The position numbers and the translations under genes are program-made. A stretch of DNA of 16,253 nt from Chamaesiphon sp. (GTDB taxonomy: Bacteria; Cyanobacteriota; Cyanobacteriia; Cyanobacteriales; Chamaesiphonaceae): assembly GCA_026786125.1 (NCBI GenBank), contig JAJAYU010000015.1, positions 1-16,253 of the forward strand, given 5' to 3'. Position 1 is the first letter of the stretch; every line of letters begins with the position of its first letter. The notes beneath the pieces were generated by a model, which made no database searches, had not been told where the DNA came from, and saw only the letters and a program-made list of their open reading frames with translations. This document shows positions 1 through 6,404 of the stretch, one piece after another.

Positions 1-372
1 AGTCGAGTCCGCGCTCACGGTGGCGTAAATCAGCTAAATGCGGTCGGGGTGAGTGAGGCTCCACGGGGGACGCTGTTTCATCATTATCAAGTAGATGAAA
101 ACGGTCTAATCGAACGAGTAAATTTGATTATTGCGACGGGACAAAACAATCTGGCGATGAATAAAACGATTACCCAAATTGCCCAGGCATATATTCACAA
201 TGCTAATGGTGGGCATGAGATTTCTGCGGGATTATTGAATCGGGTGGAGGCGGGGATTCGCTGTTTCGATCCTTGTCTTTCTTGTTCGACTCATGCGATG
301 GGGCAAATGCCGTTGCATGTCCAATTAGTTAATGCTGCTGGTGAAGTGGTGAGCGAACGCTTTGCCAACTAA
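1..372 (+). CDS. hoxH: HoxH, large subunit of bidirectional NAD(P)-linked [NiFe]-hydrogenase (3' part only)
   Basis: This is the C-terminal 123 residues of the catalytic subunit of the cytoplasmic Hox hydrogenase, which reversibly couples H2 oxidation to NAD(P)+ or ferredoxin reduction. The frame is open from base 1, so the start lies outside the window. Seen directly: the segment [10 protein letters not shown] (46-75), typical of the large subunit, and the nickel-binding motif DPCLSCSTH (268-294), whose two Cys bind the Ni-Fe centre. After this His come 25 more residues ending in ERFAN. In the family this tail is cut off by the endopeptidase HoxW after metal insertion, so the gene encodes the unprocessed precursor. 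No hoxW follows here. The gene converges on the broken antitoxin, with only about 16 bp between stop codons. An uptake-type HupL is less likely because the local sequence is of Hox type. Confidence 0.93.
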   Translation, partial: SRVRAHGGVNQLNAVGVSEAPRGTLFHHYQVDENGLIERVNLIIATGQNNLAMNKTITQIAQAYIHNANGGHEISAGLLNRVEAGIRCFDPCLSCSTHAMGQMPLHVQLVNAAGEVVSERFAN

Positions 373-388
373 ATAGACAAGATCTAAT

Positions 389-469
389 CTAAGCAGCAGC
401 CACAATTTCAACGCGAACTTCCATCCCAGCATGAGTTAACATCGTAATTAATGGCTCAACTTGAAATCG
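389..469 (-). pseudogene. Displaced 3' end of the HTH antitoxin gene (26 codons plus stop)
   Basis: On the minus strand, a frame from 469 down to the TAG at 389-391 reads RFQVEPLITMLTHAG, then MEVRVEIVAAA. This is the usual C-terminal helix and strand of the HTH_37-type antitoxins (HigA/XRE class). It has no start of its own. It lies in a different frame from the antitoxin codons upstream, separated from them by the 22-bp insert. Joining codon Asp66 (492-494) directly to the Arg codon at 467-469 gives a continuous 92-residue antitoxin with the junction GDID-RFQVEP. The conserved amino-acid pattern shows it was coding until recently. Confidence 0.8.
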
Positions 470-491
470 TTGGCGTAGCCTACCGGAGGTA
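470..491. repeat. 22-bp twin-palindrome insert, resembling a cyanobacterial small dispersed repeat
   Basis: The 22 bases hold two small adjacent palindromes, GGC-GTA-GCC (472-480) and TACC-GGA-GGTA (481-491). Removing exactly these bases restores the antitoxin reading frame. The word GGCGTAGCC followed by a second short palindrome is a common pattern in the very small dispersed repeats described in filamentous and other cyanobacteria. That assignment is from memory of the family. A chance AATCG repeat flanks it (465-469, 491-495), but a 26-bp insertion based on that repeat would not restore the frame, so I prefer 22 bp without target duplication. Confidence 0.65.
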
Positions 492-689
492 ATCGATATC
501 GCCTGCGAGCAATCCTTCCACACAATCATTCGTCGTTTTCAGATGTACCGCCGCTGCTTCTAAACTCCATTGTTTCGATCGAATTAACTTCCGCAAACTA
601 ATCATCAAATCCGATCGAACTCTCAAATTTTCTGATTCCTCAGCCGAGAAACCTAGATCTTCAAAAATATTTTGATTAGTTTGAGTCAT
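480..689 (-). CDS. HTH (HigA/XRE, HTH_37-like) antitoxin, truncated by frameshift
   Basis: This is the probable antitoxin partner of the upstream toxin. Seen: 69 residues with the N-terminal pattern NIFEDLGFSAEESENL typical of HTH_37 proteins, then a helix-turn-helix (about residues 28-60, with WSLEAAAVHLKTTND...GLLAGDID). Such proteins bind their own operator and neutralise the toxin. The ATG (687-689) overlaps the toxin stop as ATGA, so translation is probably coupled. After Asp66 the frame enters the 22-bp insert, adds YLR and stops. The natural 26-residue C-terminus lies in another frame at 389-469. The DNA-binding part is therefore kept, while the C-terminal part, often involved in dimer or toxin contacts, is lost. 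Whether the short product is stable or still neutralises the toxin cannot be seen from the sequence. Confidence 0.75.
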   Translation of the reverse strand: MTQTNQNIFEDLGFSAEESENLRVRSDLMISLRKLIRSKQWSLEAAAVHLKTTNDCVEGLLAGDIDYLR

Positions 690-1027
690 TCTAAATCATC
701 CTGGCGTTGTTGCAGCATTTGTTTGTATCGTTGTTGTCCAATCTCAATATCGCTACGGGAAGTTTTCTGAGTCTTCTTTTGAAACGCATGAAGAACATAT
801 ACAGATTCCTCAAACCTAGCGACATAGAAAATACGGTAAGCATCTTCAGTCCGAATGCGGATCTCCTCCACCCCTTTCCCTACCGTGGACATCGGCTTGA
901 AGTCTGAGGGAAGATCGCCTTGCTGAATCGATCGTAACTCAAACCCAGCCTGACGACGTGCATCATCAGGAAAGTCCATCAGATCTTTTTTCACAGCACC
1001 AATCCATTGGATAGGTTTATCGGTCAT
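686..1027 (-). CDS. RelE/HigB-superfamily toxin (phage Gp49-like)
   Basis: A 113-residue protein of the Gp49-like/HigB family; members are usually ribosome-dependent mRNA endonucleases paired with an HTH antitoxin. Seen: the N-terminus KPIQWIGAVKKDL, the stretch FKPMSTVGKGVEEIRIR (about residues 43-59), AYRIFYVARFEESVYVLHAF (63-82) and the C-terminal KKTQKTSRSDIEI, all standard family blocks. Length is normal and I see no internal damage, so the toxin looks intact. The order is toxin first, then antitoxin, with a 4-nt overlap, as in higBA. It starts only 7 nt after the thrB stop and I see no Shine-Dalgarno sequence, so it may be expressed by read-through and translational coupling from thrB. 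Toxicity is inferred from family membership only. Confidence 0.85.
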   Translation of the reverse strand: MTDKPIQWIGAVKKDLMDFPDDARRQAGFELRSIQQGDLPSDFKPMSTVGKGVEEIRIRTEDAYRIFYVARFEESVYVLHAFQKKTQKTSRSDIEIGQQRYKQMLQQRQDDLE

Positions 1028-1034
1028 GAGGGAA

Positions 1035-1934
1035 TTAATAAACTATAGCCCCTTGCAAGTCTAGTTGGAGCGATCGAGCTTGCACCTGAATTTGATGAAT
1101 TGCCCAAGCTTCAGTCATTGCGGTAGCGACTGCTTCCGCAGATGTGGCAGTCGTGATGGCAAGCAATGTGGGACCAGCACCGCTAATCACCATCCCATAG
1201 CCCCCAGCGGCAATTACAGCGGACTCAACATCACCATAGCCAGTAATTAACTTTTGACGATAGGGTTGATGGATCTTATCTGTCAATCCAGCAGTCAGCC
1301 ATTGGGGATTTCCTGTTTCCAAACCTCGGATCATCAAGCCGAGATGGGCTGTATTAAAAATGGCATCGGCGCGGCTGTATTCTGTGGGCAGGACACTCCG
1401 AGCTTCTGTTGTCGAGAGTTCAAAATCGGGAATAGCAACTACAGGTACGATACTACTATGCCAGGGAATATCGGCGATCGCCCAACCACTATTTGCCGTA
1501 GCTGCCAAGCGACAACCACCAATTAGGGCGGGTACCACATTATCGGGATGTCCTTCCATTTTGATCGCTAGTTCCATCACTTCTGACTGGGAGAGGGGAT
1601 TTCCAGCGAGTTCATTGGCACCGAGCAAGCCCCCGACGATCGCAGTTGCCGAGCTACCTAGTCCTCTAGCTAGGGGTACGCCCAATAATATTTCTAGCTG
1701 AATCACTGGGGGCGTTTGATCGATTCGCGCGTATAGTTTGAGAAAGGCTTGATAAGCCAGATTACTAGTCCCTGTATCGACTTTAGCCGCTTCTAAACCC
1801 TGGACAGCGATCACTAGATCTGGTGTGTCGATCGGGGTGAAGGTAAACTCGTTATACATGCTCAGTGCAGCACCGATACAGTCAAATCCCGCGCCTAAAT
1901 TAGCAGTAGTAGCAGGTACACGAATTGTTGTCAT
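1035..1934 (-). CDS. thrB: Homoserine kinase
   Basis: This is a GHMP-family kinase that phosphorylates L-homoserine with ATP, the step before threonine synthase in threonine synthesis (cytoplasm). Counting from the ATG at 1934, the N-terminus is MTTIRVPATTANLGAGFDC, the family's start. The ATP-binding loop PLARGLGSSATA lies at about residues 87-98, the EGHPDNV motif at about 127-133, and the C-terminal SGAGPT motif at about 251-256. An in-frame ATG 7 codons upstream (1955) gives MPHASSP, but those codons fall in a heptamer-repeat tract (1942-1971) and do not look like protein. I therefore chose 1934, which gives 299 residues, a normal length. Neither start has a clear Shine-Dalgarno. A good promoter lies upstream (1997-2025). 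The toxin-antitoxin genes follow on the same strand. Confidence 0.93.
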   Translation of the reverse strand: MTTIRVPATTANLGAGFDCIGAALSMYNEFTFTPIDTPDLVIAVQGLEAAKVDTGTSNLAYQAFLKLYARIDQTPPVIQLEILLGVPLARGLGSSATAIVGGLLGANELAGNPLSQSEVMELAIKMEGHPDNVVPALIGGCRLAATANSGWAIADIPWHSSIVPVVAIPDFELSTTEARSVLPTEYSRADAIFNTAHLGLMIRGLETGNPQWLTAGLTDKIHQPYRQKLITGYGDVESAVIAAGGYGMVISGAGPTLLAITTATSAEAVATAMTEAWAIHQIQVQARSLQLDLQGAIVY

Positions 1935-1941
1935 AGGGGAA

Positions 1942-1971
1942 GAGGCGTGGGGCATTAGGTTTTAGGCTTTA
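1942..1971. repeat. Heptamer-like low-complexity tract before thrB
   Basis: On the minus strand this reads CTAAAGCCTAAAACCTAATG followed by CCCC. The unit is related to the AAAGCCT repeat at 13235-13262. It covers the alternative upstream thrB start at 1955, which is the main reason to reject that start. Confidence 0.5.
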
Positions 1972-1996
1972 GCACAGAATACTATGCCCACCGAAA

Positions 1997-2025
1997 ATTA
2001 TACCCGAAGGTTGTGGTGCTAAAAA
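1997..2025 (-). promoter_or_regulatory. Probable sigma-70-type promoter for thrB
   Basis: Minus strand: a perfect -10 TATAAT (1997-2002), exactly 17 nt spacing, and a weak -35 TTTTTA (2020-2025). A transcript would begin near 1990, about 55 nt before the chosen thrB ATG. The inverted repeat at 2042-2063 lies just upstream of the -35. Confidence 0.5.
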
Positions 2026-2041
2026 TTGATTTCTGGAGTTG

Positions 2042-2063
2042 GATTGTCAGATAGGTGACAATC
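2042..2063. promoter_or_regulatory. Perfect 8-bp inverted repeat, candidate operator between thrB and hpf
   Basis: GATTGTCA (2042-2049), 6-nt spacer GATAGG, TGACAATC (2056-2063). The arms match fully. The spacing and dyad symmetry fit a dimeric regulator site, and the site lies 17 nt upstream of the thrB -35 in a divergent control region. I recognise no specific regulator. Confidence 0.4.
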
Positions 2064-2371
2064 ATGCTAGGAAAGATAACGTAATATCCAAGATGTAAAT
2101 GAATGTCACAAAATGCGAAGTATTTTTACTAGCGATCGAATTAATGCCCTGACGAGGGGAATAAAATGCTAAAGTATAACTAGTTACAAAACATTTGCAT
2201 AAAAGGTGAGGTAATCATATTATCCACTGATGGATAATCATTTACAAAATCTGACTTCAAGCTACATGGTAAAGTTGTCAGCATAGTAAGTAAAATTCAC
2301 TACAGAGGAAACAGTGGTTTCCAAGATTTTTCTGTCTATCTCAACCTTAATTATAATCTAAATAGTGGGAG
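2064..2371. other. Divergent thrB/hpf intergenic region, hpf side
   Basis: This stretch is AT-rich and non-coding, with no gene seen. It holds two perfect hairpins. ATTATCCA-CTGA-TGGATAAT lies at 2219-2238. GGAAAC-AGTG-GTTTCC lies at 2307-2322 and is followed after four bases by TTTTT (2327-2331). If hpf is transcribed from a distal start, both would sit in its leader. In Synechococcus the equivalent lrtA gene has a long leader that affects transcript stability in the dark, so a long leader here is plausible but not shown. A TATAAC word at about 2175 could be part of a distal promoter, but no good -35 accompanies it. Confidence 0.45.
2329..2357 (+). promoter_or_regulatory. Possible proximal promoter of hpf
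   Basis: A perfect -10 TATAAT at 2352-2357 with a poor -35 (TTTCTG, 2329-2334) at 17-nt spacing. The start of transcription would fall near 2364, barely ahead of the Shine-Dalgarno, so this may be incidental or serve only a near-leaderless transcript. Confidence 0.3.
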
Positions 2372-2377
2372 ATGCTT

Positions 2378-2986
2378 ATGAAGCTTGTGCTCCAGAGTAA
2401 GAACATCGAAATTACCGATGCCATCCGTGACTATGTGAATCAAAAGATCGAAAAGGCTGTCAGTCATTTTGAAAACATTACGACCGGAATAGATGTCAAT
2501 TTATCAGTTGCTAAAAATCCGCGAATCGCCGCATCGCAAGTAGCTGAGGTCACAATTTATGCCAACGGTGCTACGATCCGTGCCGAAGAAGCCAGCGAAC
2601 ACTTATATGCAAGTATTGATTTAGTTGCCGACAAAATTTGCCGCCAATTACGTAAGTATAAGGAACGGAGCTTTAGCAAGAAAGATCGCACAGATGGATT
2701 GAAAGAGCTGGGGGAAGAACTAGATTTAGAATTATTAGATTATAATCTGGCTGACAATCGATCGGCAACATTACCCGCAGAGGTAGTTCGGACTAAGTAT
2801 TTTGCAATGTCAGCATTGACGATCGAGGAGGCACTAGCTCAATTGCAATTAGTCGATCATGATTTTTACATGTATCGCAGTGTTGAAACAGGCGAGATCA
2901 ATGTCGTTTATCGGCGAAATCATGGTGGTTTTGGGACGATTCAACCGCGTCCGACGACCAATGATAAAGTACCTGCGGTAACATAA
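2378..2986 (+). CDS. hpf: Long-form ribosome hibernation promoting factor (LrtA type)
   Basis: This protein binds the 30S decoding centre and dimerises 70S ribosomes into inactive 100S particles in dark or stationary conditions. Counting from the ATG at 2378 (202 residues), the S30AE/RaiA fold spans about 1-100 (MKLVLQSKNIEITDAIRDYV...). A charged linker follows at about 100-135. The C-terminal dimerisation domain covers about 138-192, with VVRTKYFAMSALTIEEA and the closing block EINVVYRRNHGGFGTIQP. This two-domain layout defines the long form. A GGGAG Shine-Dalgarno (2367-2371) sits 6 nt before this ATG, so I prefer it over the in-frame ATG at 2372. Cyanobacterial homologues were first found as light-repressed transcript lrtA. 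The gene is apparently monocistronic, with its own terminator at 3065-3097. Confidence 0.95.
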   Translation: MKLVLQSKNIEITDAIRDYVNQKIEKAVSHFENITTGIDVNLSVAKNPRIAASQVAEVTIYANGATIRAEEASEHLYASIDLVADKICRQLRKYKERSFSKKDRTDGLKELGEELDLELLDYNLADNRSATLPAEVVRTKYFAMSALTIEEALAQLQLVDHDFYMYRSVETGEINVVYRRNHGGFGTIQPRPTTNDKVPAVT

Positions 2987-3064
2987 CTTTTCTAGCTTAA
3001 CAGTTAGAATCAAGCGGTTTCCCATTGTTAAGTTGAGGATTTGAGAGAGTCTTCAAAGGTCGCG

Positions 3065-3097
3065 TCAGGAAGATTTACCAAAATCCTCCTGATTTTT
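3065..3097 (+). terminator. Rho-independent terminator of hpf
   Basis: A 12-bp stem with one mismatch (3065-3076 with 3081-3092, outer part TCAGGA/TCCTGA), 4-nt loop ACCA, then TTTTT (3093-3097). It lies 79 nt after the hpf stop. Confidence 0.85.
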
Positions 3098-3190
3098 GTG
3101 TAGCTATACATTGAGCGACGTAAGCTAAAATAGACGTGTTTTAGATTAGACAACCCACCAATTTACCCTCGTCCCACCCACCCTTTCCCA

Positions 3191-5443
3191 ATGTCTTCGC
3201 CGCCGCCAAAAAAGACACTCCTTGCTCAACTCAGTCAAGTCATCCAACGGACTAGAGTTAACTTTACCCGCTTGGCACTCAAACCCAATGCCAGAGTGCC
3301 CAAGCTACTAGTTCAAGATGCTGATGCCCCGGAGCCAGATATCTTTCCACTATTAGGTGAAAAATATGTACTGGGACGTAGCTCTACATCCTGTGATATT
3401 GTTGTGCGAAATGAGGTGGTCAGTCAGGTACATTTATCATTGAAGCGAGAAAAAAAGAATGGCAACACCTTCTTGCTCAAAGATGAGGGTTCGACCAATG
3501 GGATTTATCGGGGTAAGAAGAAGATTGATCGAATTGTCCTCAGAAATGGTGATATATTCACCCTCGGCCCCCCAGAACTCAAAGCAGCAGTCAAAATTAC
3601 CTATCTCGATCCGCCGCCTGTCTATCTGCGCGTATTGCGGTATGGGCTGTATGGAACAGGTAGTCTCTTGGGGCTACTATTACTCGCAACAGTAGCTGAA
3701 TCTACTAAAATTAATGTTAATCCCCTGCCAGATGCCAATGGACCAGTGATGGTATATGCTGACGACTTGGAAGAACCATTGCGTCCTGCCAAAACCGGAT
3801 CCCATCGAGATCTTGCTAAACTGACGGATTTTTCCAAGTACTTGCCCAAAGCTCTAATTGCATCTGAAGATAGTCGCTTTTACTGGCATTTTGGCATCGA
3901 TCCTTGGGGGGTGGGACGAGCGGTAATTGTCGGCAGGCAAAAGGGTAAGATGATCCAGGGTGCGAGTACACTGACTCAGCAGGTCGCACGTAGCTTGTTT
4001 CGATCGTATGTTGGGAGCGAAGATAATTTACCCCGAAAAATGCGAGAAGCTGTGGTCGCACTCAAACTGGAAGCTACCTATAGTAAAGATCGAATTCTCC
4101 TTACCTATCTCAATCGGGTATTTCTGGGTGATGAGGCGCACGGGTTTGAGGATGCCGCCCAGCATTATTTAGGTAAATCTGCCCGCGATCTGAATTTACC
4201 AGAATCGGCAATGTTGGTCGGGATTTTGCCTGGACCAAATATTTTCAATCCTTGTGTGGAAGATAAACAAGGACGCAAAGGGACAAAAGCGATCGAACGG
4301 CGAAATTTAGTCCTGACAAGAATGCTCGAAACAGGCATGATTACTCAATTAGAAGCACGAGAAGCGAGAAGATCGACGCTGAATTATCGGATCGAAGCTT
4401 GCGCGCCGAGTAGCAATACCAAGGCTCCCTATCTCTACAACTATGTTTTTCAGGAACTTCAGGAAATTTTGGGGGCTGAGACAGCAAAAGAAGGTAACTT
4501 TGCGATCGAAACAGGCTTAGACCTGAGGATGCAAGCCAAAGCTGAGGCGGCACTGCGAGCTAATATTGCCAATGCTGGCAGCAGATATCGATTCTCTCAA
4601 GGTGGTATCGTCAGCCTCGATCCTCGTACCGGAATTGTCAAAGCAATGGTCGGTGGTGTAGACTACCAAAAAAGTCAATTCAACCGTGCCACAGATGCCC
4701 AACGCCAACCTGGATCGACATTTAAGCTATTTGGGTACGCTGCGGCGATCGAAGGCGGTATATCGTCGGGAAAGTCCTATTCCTGCGATCCCATGTCGTG
4801 GGGGGGTAGACGCTTTCCTAGTTGCGGGCATGGCGCGTCAGGATCGGCGGATATGTATACTGGATTTGTCCTATCTGAAAATATTACTGCCCTGCGAATC
4901 GCGCGGGATATTGGCTTGCCCAAGGTATTAGCCACTGCCCAGAAAATGGGGATTCGATCGAAACTTGATGAAGTACCAGCAGTGATTTTGGGACAGAGCG
5001 TGGTAAACATGCTCGAAATTACTGGATCCTATGGTGCAGTTGCCAATCGCGGCATCTGGCACAAACCTCGCACGATTAAGCGGGTCTATGATACTAGCAA
5101 TTGTAATCTCAAGCAGCTTCGGACTTGTAGATTGATGTACGACTATACCAAAGACTCGCCGTCCCAGCGAGTCTTGCGGGCAGGTGTTACAGATAGCTTG
5201 ACCACAATGATGCGGGGGGTAGTTACTAGTGGTACTGGCAAAAATGCCGCGATTGGACTCGGTGAAGTTGGCAAAACTGGTACAACCGATGATAACGTTG
5301 ATATGTGGTTTATTGGCTTTATTCCCGATCAAAAAGTAGTCACTGGAGTATGGCTCGGTAATGATGATAATTCACCCACAAAAGGTAGCAGTGCCCAAGC
5401 TGCCCAACTATGGGGAGATTATATGGGTGCTGTTTATAAGTAA
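3191..5443 (+). CDS. Class A penicillin-binding protein (PBP1A-type) with N-terminal FHA domain
   Basis: A bifunctional peptidoglycan synthase that polymerises glycan strands from lipid II and cross-links the peptides outside the plasma membrane. Domains seen: cytoplasmic FHA domain at about 53-135, with GRSS (62-65), S78/H81 and STNG (101-104) as the phosphothreonine-binding residues; one membrane helix at about 148-170; GT51 glycosyltransferase at about 205-390, with catalytic Glu226 in SEDSRF and QGASTLTQQVARSLF; and transpeptidase at about 465-745, with SxxK at Ser509-Lys512 (QPGSTFKLF), SEN at 562-564 and KTGT at 695-698. All catalytic motifs are intact. The FHA domain suggests control by Ser/Thr phosphorylation. 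The ATG has no Shine-Dalgarno, which is common in cyanobacteria. The 120-nt gap to the sod gene argues against an obvious operon. Confidence 0.93.
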   Translation: MSSPPPKKTLLAQLSQVIQRTRVNFTRLALKPNARVPKLLVQDADAPEPDIFPLLGEKYVLGRSSTSCDIVVRNEVVSQVHLSLKREKKNGNTFLLKDEGSTNGIYRGKKKIDRIVLRNGDIFTLGPPELKAAVKITYLDPPPVYLRVLRYGLYGTGSLLGLLLLATVAESTKINVNPLPDANGPVMVYADDLEEPLRPAKTGSHRDLAKLTDFSKYLPKALIASEDSRFYWHFGIDPWGVGRAVIVGRQKGKMIQGASTLTQQVARSLFRSYVGSEDNLPRKMREAVVALKLEATYSKDRILLTYLNRVFLGDEAHGFEDAAQHYLGKSARDLNLPESAMLVGILPGPNIFNPCVEDKQGRKGTKAIERRNLVLTRMLETGMITQLEAREARRSTLNYRIEACAPSSNTKAPYLYNYVFQELQEILGAETAKEGNFAIETGLDLRMQAKAEAALRANIANAGSRYRFSQGGIVSLDPRTGIVKAMVGGVDYQKSQFNRATDAQRQPGSTFKLFGYAAAIEGGISSGKSYSCDPMSWGGRRFPSCGHGASGSADMYTGFVLSENITALRIARDIGLPKVLATAQKMGIRSKLDEVPAVILGQSVVNMLEITGSYGAVANRGIWHKPRTIKRVYDTSNCNLKQLRTCRLMYDYTKDSPSQRVLRAGVTDSLTTMMRGVVTSGTGKNAAIGLGEVGKTGTTDDNVDMWFIGFIPDQKVVTGVWLGNDDNSPTKGSSAQAAQLWGDYMGAVYK

Positions 5444-5565
5444 ATATTCAGTCAACTAGTTCACAACCTTTCGATAATTCTCATTACTTGATCGGCAAAC
5501 AATAATACAACTACTCGATCGAATATGTCAGACTAGTTGAATAATCTATCTCTTTTAGTAAAAGT

Positions 5566-6288
5566 ATGATCACTAACCGACGTAATTTTATCTACTTACT
5601 CACTGCTGGCACGACGGCTGCTTTCTTTGGAAGCGTTACCAAATCTAGTTGGGCAACGTCAGTGAATACACCAGATGTATTTAAGCTGCCACCATTAACT
5701 TATGATTACAACGCCCTAGAACCACATATTGATGCAGCAACGATGAAATTTCATCATGATAAACATCATGCTGCTTATGTGAAAAATTTGAATGTAGCCG
5801 TAAATAAATATCCACAGCTTAAAACTAAAACTGTTGAAGAATTGCTAAAGAATATCGATAAATTACCTAAAGATATTCAAACTGTTGTCATAAATAATGG
5901 TGGCGGACATCTCAACCATAGTATGTATTGGCAAATCATGGGGCCAAAGGGCGGCGGTGCTCCAACAGGTGAAATCGCCACCGCGATTAAGACTCAATTT
6001 GGGTCATTTGATACATTCAAAACCCAATTTAATGAAGCAGGGACAAAACTATTTGGCAGTGGTTGGGTGTGGTTAGTCAGATCGAAAGGTCAGCTCAAAA
6101 TTGTCACTACGAAAAATCAAGATAATCCCATTAGTCAAGGTTCATACCCAATTATGGGCAATGATGTCTGGGAACATGCCTACTATCTCAACTATCAAAA
6201 TCGTCGTCCTGATTATCTATCAGCTTGGTGGAATGTGATTAATTGGACAGAAGTAAATCAAAGATTTGGCAAATCTTTGAAAGCATAG
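5566..6288 (+). CDS. sodA: Mn-type superoxide dismutase with Tat-like export signal
   Basis: Converts superoxide to H2O2 and O2. Residues 1-30 form a signal with a twin-arginine core (NRRNFIYLL), a hydrophobic stretch and a possible cut after SSWA (27-30) or membrane retention. Export to the periplasm or thylakoid lumen is therefore likely, with metal loaded before transport. The Fe/Mn-SOD fold follows. Metal ligands by alignment are His63 (FHHDKHH), His118 (GGHLNHS), Asp200 and His204 (DVWEHAYY). The Mn-type signature is present: Gly114 in GGGHLNH and Gln185 in KNQDNP, where Fe enzymes carry their Gln at the first site instead. Length is normal for an exported SOD. It converges with vipp1 across a nested palindrome. 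No clear Shine-Dalgarno is visible. Cambialistic metal use cannot be excluded. Confidence 0.93.
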   Translation: MITNRRNFIYLLTAGTTAAFFGSVTKSSWATSVNTPDVFKLPPLTYDYNALEPHIDAATMKFHHDKHHAAYVKNLNVAVNKYPQLKTKTVEELLKNIDKLPKDIQTVVINNGGGHLNHSMYWQIMGPKGGGAPTGEIATAIKTQFGSFDTFKTQFNEAGTKLFGSGWVWLVRSKGQLKIVTTKNQDNPISQGSYPIMGNDVWEHAYYLNYQNRRPDYLSAWWNVINWTEVNQRFGKSLKA

Positions 6289-6296
6289 GTAAATAA

Positions 6297-6400
6297 TTGA
6301 TAATTGATAGATATGTAGGTTGGGTTGAAGAATGAAACCCAACAGCCTCACTACCCAACCTACAGATCTATCTACAGATCTTTGTACTATCAATTATCAA
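6297..6400. repeat. Nested inverted repeat between sodA and vipp1, also a likely bidirectional terminator
   Basis: The outer arms are 14 bp and perfect (6297-6310 with 6387-6400, TTGATAATTGATAG and its complement). The inner arms are 12 bp and perfect (6314-6325 with 6353-6364, TGTAGGTTGGGT). A competing inner pair GTTGGGTT/AACCCAAC lies at 6319-6326 and 6336-6343. The core word TGTAGGTTGGGTTGA...GAAACCCAAC is, to my knowledge, a frequent intergenic repeat in cyanobacteria. It lies between two convergent genes and could end both transcripts. Confidence 0.75.
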
Positions 6401-6404
6401 CTAA

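Noticed and set aside
465..495. 26-bp insertion with a 5-bp AATCG target duplication in the antitoxin
   Set aside because: AATCG does flank the insert, but removing 26 bp gives the frame DFKLSH-stop and does not restore the antitoxin C-terminus, whereas removing 22 bp does.
1065..1701. Open frames on the plus strand across thrB
   Set aside because: They are antisense to a clear homoserine kinase and have no family features.
1935..1955. Upstream start of thrB adding MPHASSP
   Set aside because: Those codons lie in a heptamer-like repeat and do not resemble the protein family; the conserved N-terminus begins at the ATG at 1934.
3095..3131. Promoter for the penicillin-binding protein gene (TTGTGT / TTGAGC with TAAAAT)
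   Set aside because: Spacings of about 25 and 9 nt do not fit a sigma-70-type promoter.
3459..5332. Several open frames inside the penicillin-binding protein gene, both strands
   Set aside because: All lie within a complete, motif-rich coding sequence and show no recognisable domains.
5452..5540. 9-bp inverted repeat TCAACTAGT / ACTAGTTGA flanking the sodA upstream region
   Set aside because: The arms are 71 nt apart with nothing structured between them; a chance pair of AT-rich words is likely enough that I do not list it as a feature.
5566..6288. Fe-type SOD (sodB)
   Set aside because: Gly114 at the GGHLNH site and Gln185 in NQDNP follow the Mn-type pattern.
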